From JAEUPI01 sp046348365 (lineage in GTDB: Bacteria; Pseudomonadota; Gammaproteobacteria; Burkholderiales; Burkholderiaceae_C), in NCBI GenBank assembly GCA_046348365.1, contig JAXMEL010000004.1:62001-126000 (forward strand): a stretch of DNA of 64,000 nucleotides. Reading direction: 5' to 3'. Of the stretch, positions 61,852 through 64,000 are shown in pieces (position 1 is the first letter of the stretch; each line of letters opens with the position of its first letter). The translations under genes and the position numbers were made by a program. Below the pieces are notes generated by a model, which saw only the letters and a program-made list of their open reading frames with translations, did no database searches and was not told where the DNA came from.

Positions 61852-62598
61852 GTGGGCGATCGCGATCGCAGCTTCGCGCCGGTGGAGCGGCCGGTGGCGC
61901 TGGCCGAGCGCGTGTACGTCGCGCTGCGCGAGCGCCTGCGCAGCGGCGCGATCGGGCCGGGGCAGCCGCTGCAGGAGGTGCAGCTCGCCGAGGCGCTGGG
62001 CGTGTCGCGCACGCCGGTGCGCGAGGCGATGGCGCGGCTGGCCAGCGAAGGGCTGCTGGCGAGCGACCGCCGCAGCTTCACGGTGCCCGCTTTGTCGCGG
62101 CGCGACGTGGACGACATCTACGAGGTGCGCTATCTGGTCGAGCCCGCGGCGCTGAAGCGCATCGCGCCGCTGACGGTCGACGCGCGCCGGCGCGCGATGA
62201 TCGACAAGGCGCTCGCCGCGGCCGCGGCCGCGCACCGCGCCGGCGACGTCGACGCATTCCGCCAGGCGCACGTCGACTACCGCAACGCCTGGATCGCGCT
62301 GGTGCCCAACGCGCGGCTGGTGCGCGTGGTCGAGCAGTACGCCGACCACATGCAGCACATCCGCGCGCTCACGCTCGGCGACGCCGCGGTGCGCACGATC
62401 GTGCTGCGCGGCCTGAAACGCGTGGCCGCGGCGCTTGCCGCCGGCGACGGCGATGCCGCCGCCGCGGCCATGCTCGATCACCTGCGCCACGCGCATCGCG
62501 TGTTCGTGCAGGCCACGGGCCTCGAATCCGAGGCCGCACCGGCGCCTGCCGCGCCGGCACCCACCCGATCTGCCCCGACGAGGAGCGCGCTGTCATGA
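61852..62598 (+). CDS. GntR-family regulator with FCD domain
   Basis: A 248-residue regulator. The N-terminal winged HTH is LAERVYVALRERLRSGAIGP, LQEVQLAEALGVSRTPVREA, MARLASEGLLASDRRSFTVP. The C-terminal FCD ligand domain has DDIYEVRYLVEPAALKRIAP, then RQAHVDYRNAWIAL with metal-binding Asp/His positions. The start is a GTG with GGAGG upstream. It overlaps the thiolase gene as ATGA, so it is co-translated with it. Confidence 0.93.
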   Translation: MGDRDRSFAPVERPVALAERVYVALRERLRSGAIGPGQPLQEVQLAEALGVSRTPVREAMARLASEGLLASDRRSFTVPALSRRDVDDIYEVRYLVEPAALKRIAPLTVDARRRAMIDKALAAAAAAHRAGDVDAFRQAHVDYRNAWIALVPNARLVRVVEQYADHMQHIRALTLGDAAVRTIVLRGLKRVAAALAAGDGDAAAAAMLDHLRHAHRVFVQATGLESEAAPAPAAPAPTRSAPTRSALS

Positions 62599-63815
62599 GC
62601 CGAGCCACTGCCACCTACAAGGCCGAGATCCCCTATGGCGCCTACTGGAGCACGCCGTTCGCGCGCTGGCAGGGCAGCTTCGCCAACCTGCACAGCATCG
62701 AGTTCGCGGCCTGGGTCGCCAAGCGCGAACTCGCCAAGCGCCGCATCGACCCCAAGGTGTTCGACTACGGCGTGCTCGGCTTCTCGGTGCCGCAGAAGCA
62801 TTCGTTCTACGGCGCGCCGTGGATCATGGGCCTCATCGGCGCGCCCCAAGCCGGCGGGCCCACGTTGATGCAGGCCTGCGCCACCGGCGTGCGCACGCTG
62901 CTGGCCGGCGTGCAGGAGGTCGAATCGGGCCTGGCCACCACCGCGCTGGTGCTGGCATGCGACCGCACCAGCAACGGCCCGCACCTCTACTACCCGAATC
63001 CCAAGGGCCCGGGCGGCACCGGCGCCGCCGAAGACTGGGTGATGGACAACTTCAACTGCGACCCGCTGGGCCCGCACGCGATGATCGTCACCGCCGAGAA
63101 CGTGGCCAAGCGCCACGGCATCGGCACCGCCGAGCAGCATGAGGTGGTGCTGCAGCGCGAGTCGCAGTACGCGCAGGCGCTGGACAGCGGCGCGGCGTTC
63201 TTGAAGCGCTTCATGTCGCTGCCGTTCGAGGTGCCGACGCCCAACTACAAGAAGACGGCGTCCACGCTCGAGGCCGACGAGGGCATCACGCGCTCCACGC
63301 CCGAGGGGCTGGCCGCGCTGAAACCGGTGACGCCGGGTGGCACCGTCACCTTCGGCGGGCAGACGCATCCGGCCGACGGCAACGCGGCGCTCGTGGTGAC
63401 CACGCGCGAGCGCGCGCGCGAGCTGGCCAGCGACAAGAAGATCGCCGTGCGCATCCGCGGTTTCGGCCTCGCACGCGCCGAGCTGGCGCACATGCCCGAG
63501 GCCACCGTGCCCGCCGCGGCGCAGGCGCTGGCGCAGGCCGGCTGCAGCTTCAAAGAGCTGGCAATCGTGAAGACGCACAACCCGTTCGCGGTGAACGACA
63601 TCTACTTCTCGCGCCAGACCGGCGTCGACTGGCGCGCGATGAATCCGTACGGCTGCTCGCTGGTGTGGGGGCACCCGCAGTCGCCGATGGGCACGCGCTC
63701 GATCATCGAGCTGATCGAGGCGCTGGTGCTGCGCGGCGGCGGCACGGGCCTGTTCACCGGCTGCGCGGCGGGCGACACCGCGATGGCGGTGGTGCTCGAC
63801 GTCGGCGACGCCTGA
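62595..63815 (+). CDS. Thiolase-family acyltransferase
   Basis: A 406-residue protein of the thiolase superfamily (acetyl-CoA acetyltransferase or sterol-carrier-like type). It shows MQACATGVRTLLAGVQEVES with Cys of the nucleophile loop, MIVTAENVAKRHGIGTAEQH, VTFGGQTHPADGNAALVVTT, VKTHNPFAVND, NPYGCSLVWGHPQSPMGTRS and GLFTGCAAGDTAMAVVLDVG. The catalytic His and Cys sets are present. It is downstream of the GntR gene and upstream of an acyl-CoA ligase, so it probably acts in breakdown of an unidentified acyl compound. Confidence 0.9.
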   Translation: MSRATATYKAEIPYGAYWSTPFARWQGSFANLHSIEFAAWVAKRELAKRRIDPKVFDYGVLGFSVPQKHSFYGAPWIMGLIGAPQAGGPTLMQACATGVRTLLAGVQEVESGLATTALVLACDRTSNGPHLYYPNPKGPGGTGAAEDWVMDNFNCDPLGPHAMIVTAENVAKRHGIGTAEQHEVVLQRESQYAQALDSGAAFLKRFMSLPFEVPTPNYKKTASTLEADEGITRSTPEGLAALKPVTPGGTVTFGGQTHPADGNAALVVTTRERARELASDKKIAVRIRGFGLARAELAHMPEATVPAAAQALAQAGCSFKELAIVKTHNPFAVNDIYFSRQTGVDWRAMNPYGCSLVWGHPQSPMGTRSIIELIEALVLRGGGTGLFTGCAAGDTAMAVVLDVGDA

Positions 63816-63837
63816 CGAGCGCGAGGGGGCGAGCGGC

Positions 63838-64000
63838 ATGAACGTCAGCCAATGGATCCGCGCCAACGCGCAGGCCCGGCGTGACCAGCACGCCGTGTGC
63901 GGCCCCGACGGCACGTGGACCTACGCCGCGTTCGCGCGGCTGGTCGAGGAGACGGCGGCGGTGTTCGCCGCCCAGGGCGTGCGGCGCGGCGATGCCGTGG
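63838..64000 (+). CDS. AMP-dependent acyl-CoA synthetase, N-terminus only
   Basis: The frame starts at an ATG with GAGGGGGCGAGC upstream and runs off the window. The first 54 residues read MNVSQWIRANAQARRDQHAV, then CGPDGTWTYAAFARLVEETA and VFAAQGVRRGDAV. This is the opening of AMP-binding enzymes (ANL superfamily). It follows the thiolase by 22 nt, so it belongs to that operon. Confidence 0.8.
   Translation, partial: MNVSQWIRANAQARRDQHAVCGPDGTWTYAAFARLVEETAAVFAAQGVRRGDAV

Overview
The window is high-GC DNA with the gene content and codon use of a betaproteobacterium of the order Burkholderiales; that placement is inference from gene families. It has two parts. Positions 1 to about 25,173 are the right-hand part of an integrative and conjugative element (ICE). 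From about 25,174 to 64,000 it is ordinary chromosome with one insertion-sequence complex at 37.4-39.2 kb.

ICE part, left to right. A minus-strand type IV secretion block (trbM, virB1, virB2, virB3, virB4) runs off the left edge. Divergent from it is a full-length MnmH/SelU-like rhodanese protein whose P-loop has decayed. Next comes a compact operon of four exported proteins (5395-8369): a Cys-rich protein, an HExxH protease, an unknown protein and a Tat-targeted DUF1353 protein. At 8527-13933 one IS66-family element has been split by a second IS66-family element; both keep perfect 8-bp target duplications. ICE housekeeping genes follow: a LuxR-type regulator with a partner, a ParB-like protein, a small membrane protein and an AlpA-like regulator. 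The cargo at 18.6-23.4 kb is the most interesting part. An RHH protein, an unknown protein and a zeta-like kinase are transcribed leftward. A bacterial ubiquitin-like conjugation operon is transcribed rightward: a ubiquitin-like protein, an E2-like protein, a JAB-E1 fusion, a DUF6527 protein and an SDH/ClpP-fold serine protease. The two operons start from overlapping promoter-like sequences with a palindromic operator candidate. A tyrosine integrase and a 3' fragment of tRNA-Lys(CTT) mark the right end; the integrase C-terminus is itself encoded by a tRNA-Asn 3'-half relic.

Chromosomal part. An XRE-cupin regulator stands before a three-gene ABC importer. Then come an Aer-type receptor, an EamA transporter, a lipoprotein, an ammonium channel, an ArsR/AHSA1 pair, a large protein with an N-terminal domain, a TM helix and a TAXI-like domain, and an enoyl-CoA hydratase. 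An IS110-type transposase lies inside a CTAG-flanked inverted-repeat element. After it come an FAD oxidoreductase, two secreted proteins, a transglutaminase-like lipoprotein, aconitase, serA, serC and an acyl-CoA dehydrogenase. A four-gene operon (octaheme cytochrome, heptaheme cytochrome fused to cytochrome b, and two YeeE/YedE thiosulfate-type permeases, one with a rhodanese domain) suggests periplasmic tetrathionate/thiosulfate chemistry linked to sulfur import. The right end holds an EthD protein, an AAA/DUF4143 ATPase, a cytosine methyltransferase-Vsr-putative endonuclease cluster, and the start of a GntR-thiolase-acyl-CoA ligase operon.

Family names come from motif reading without database search. 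The exact element type of the 37.4 kb repeat and the functions of the exported operon remain open.
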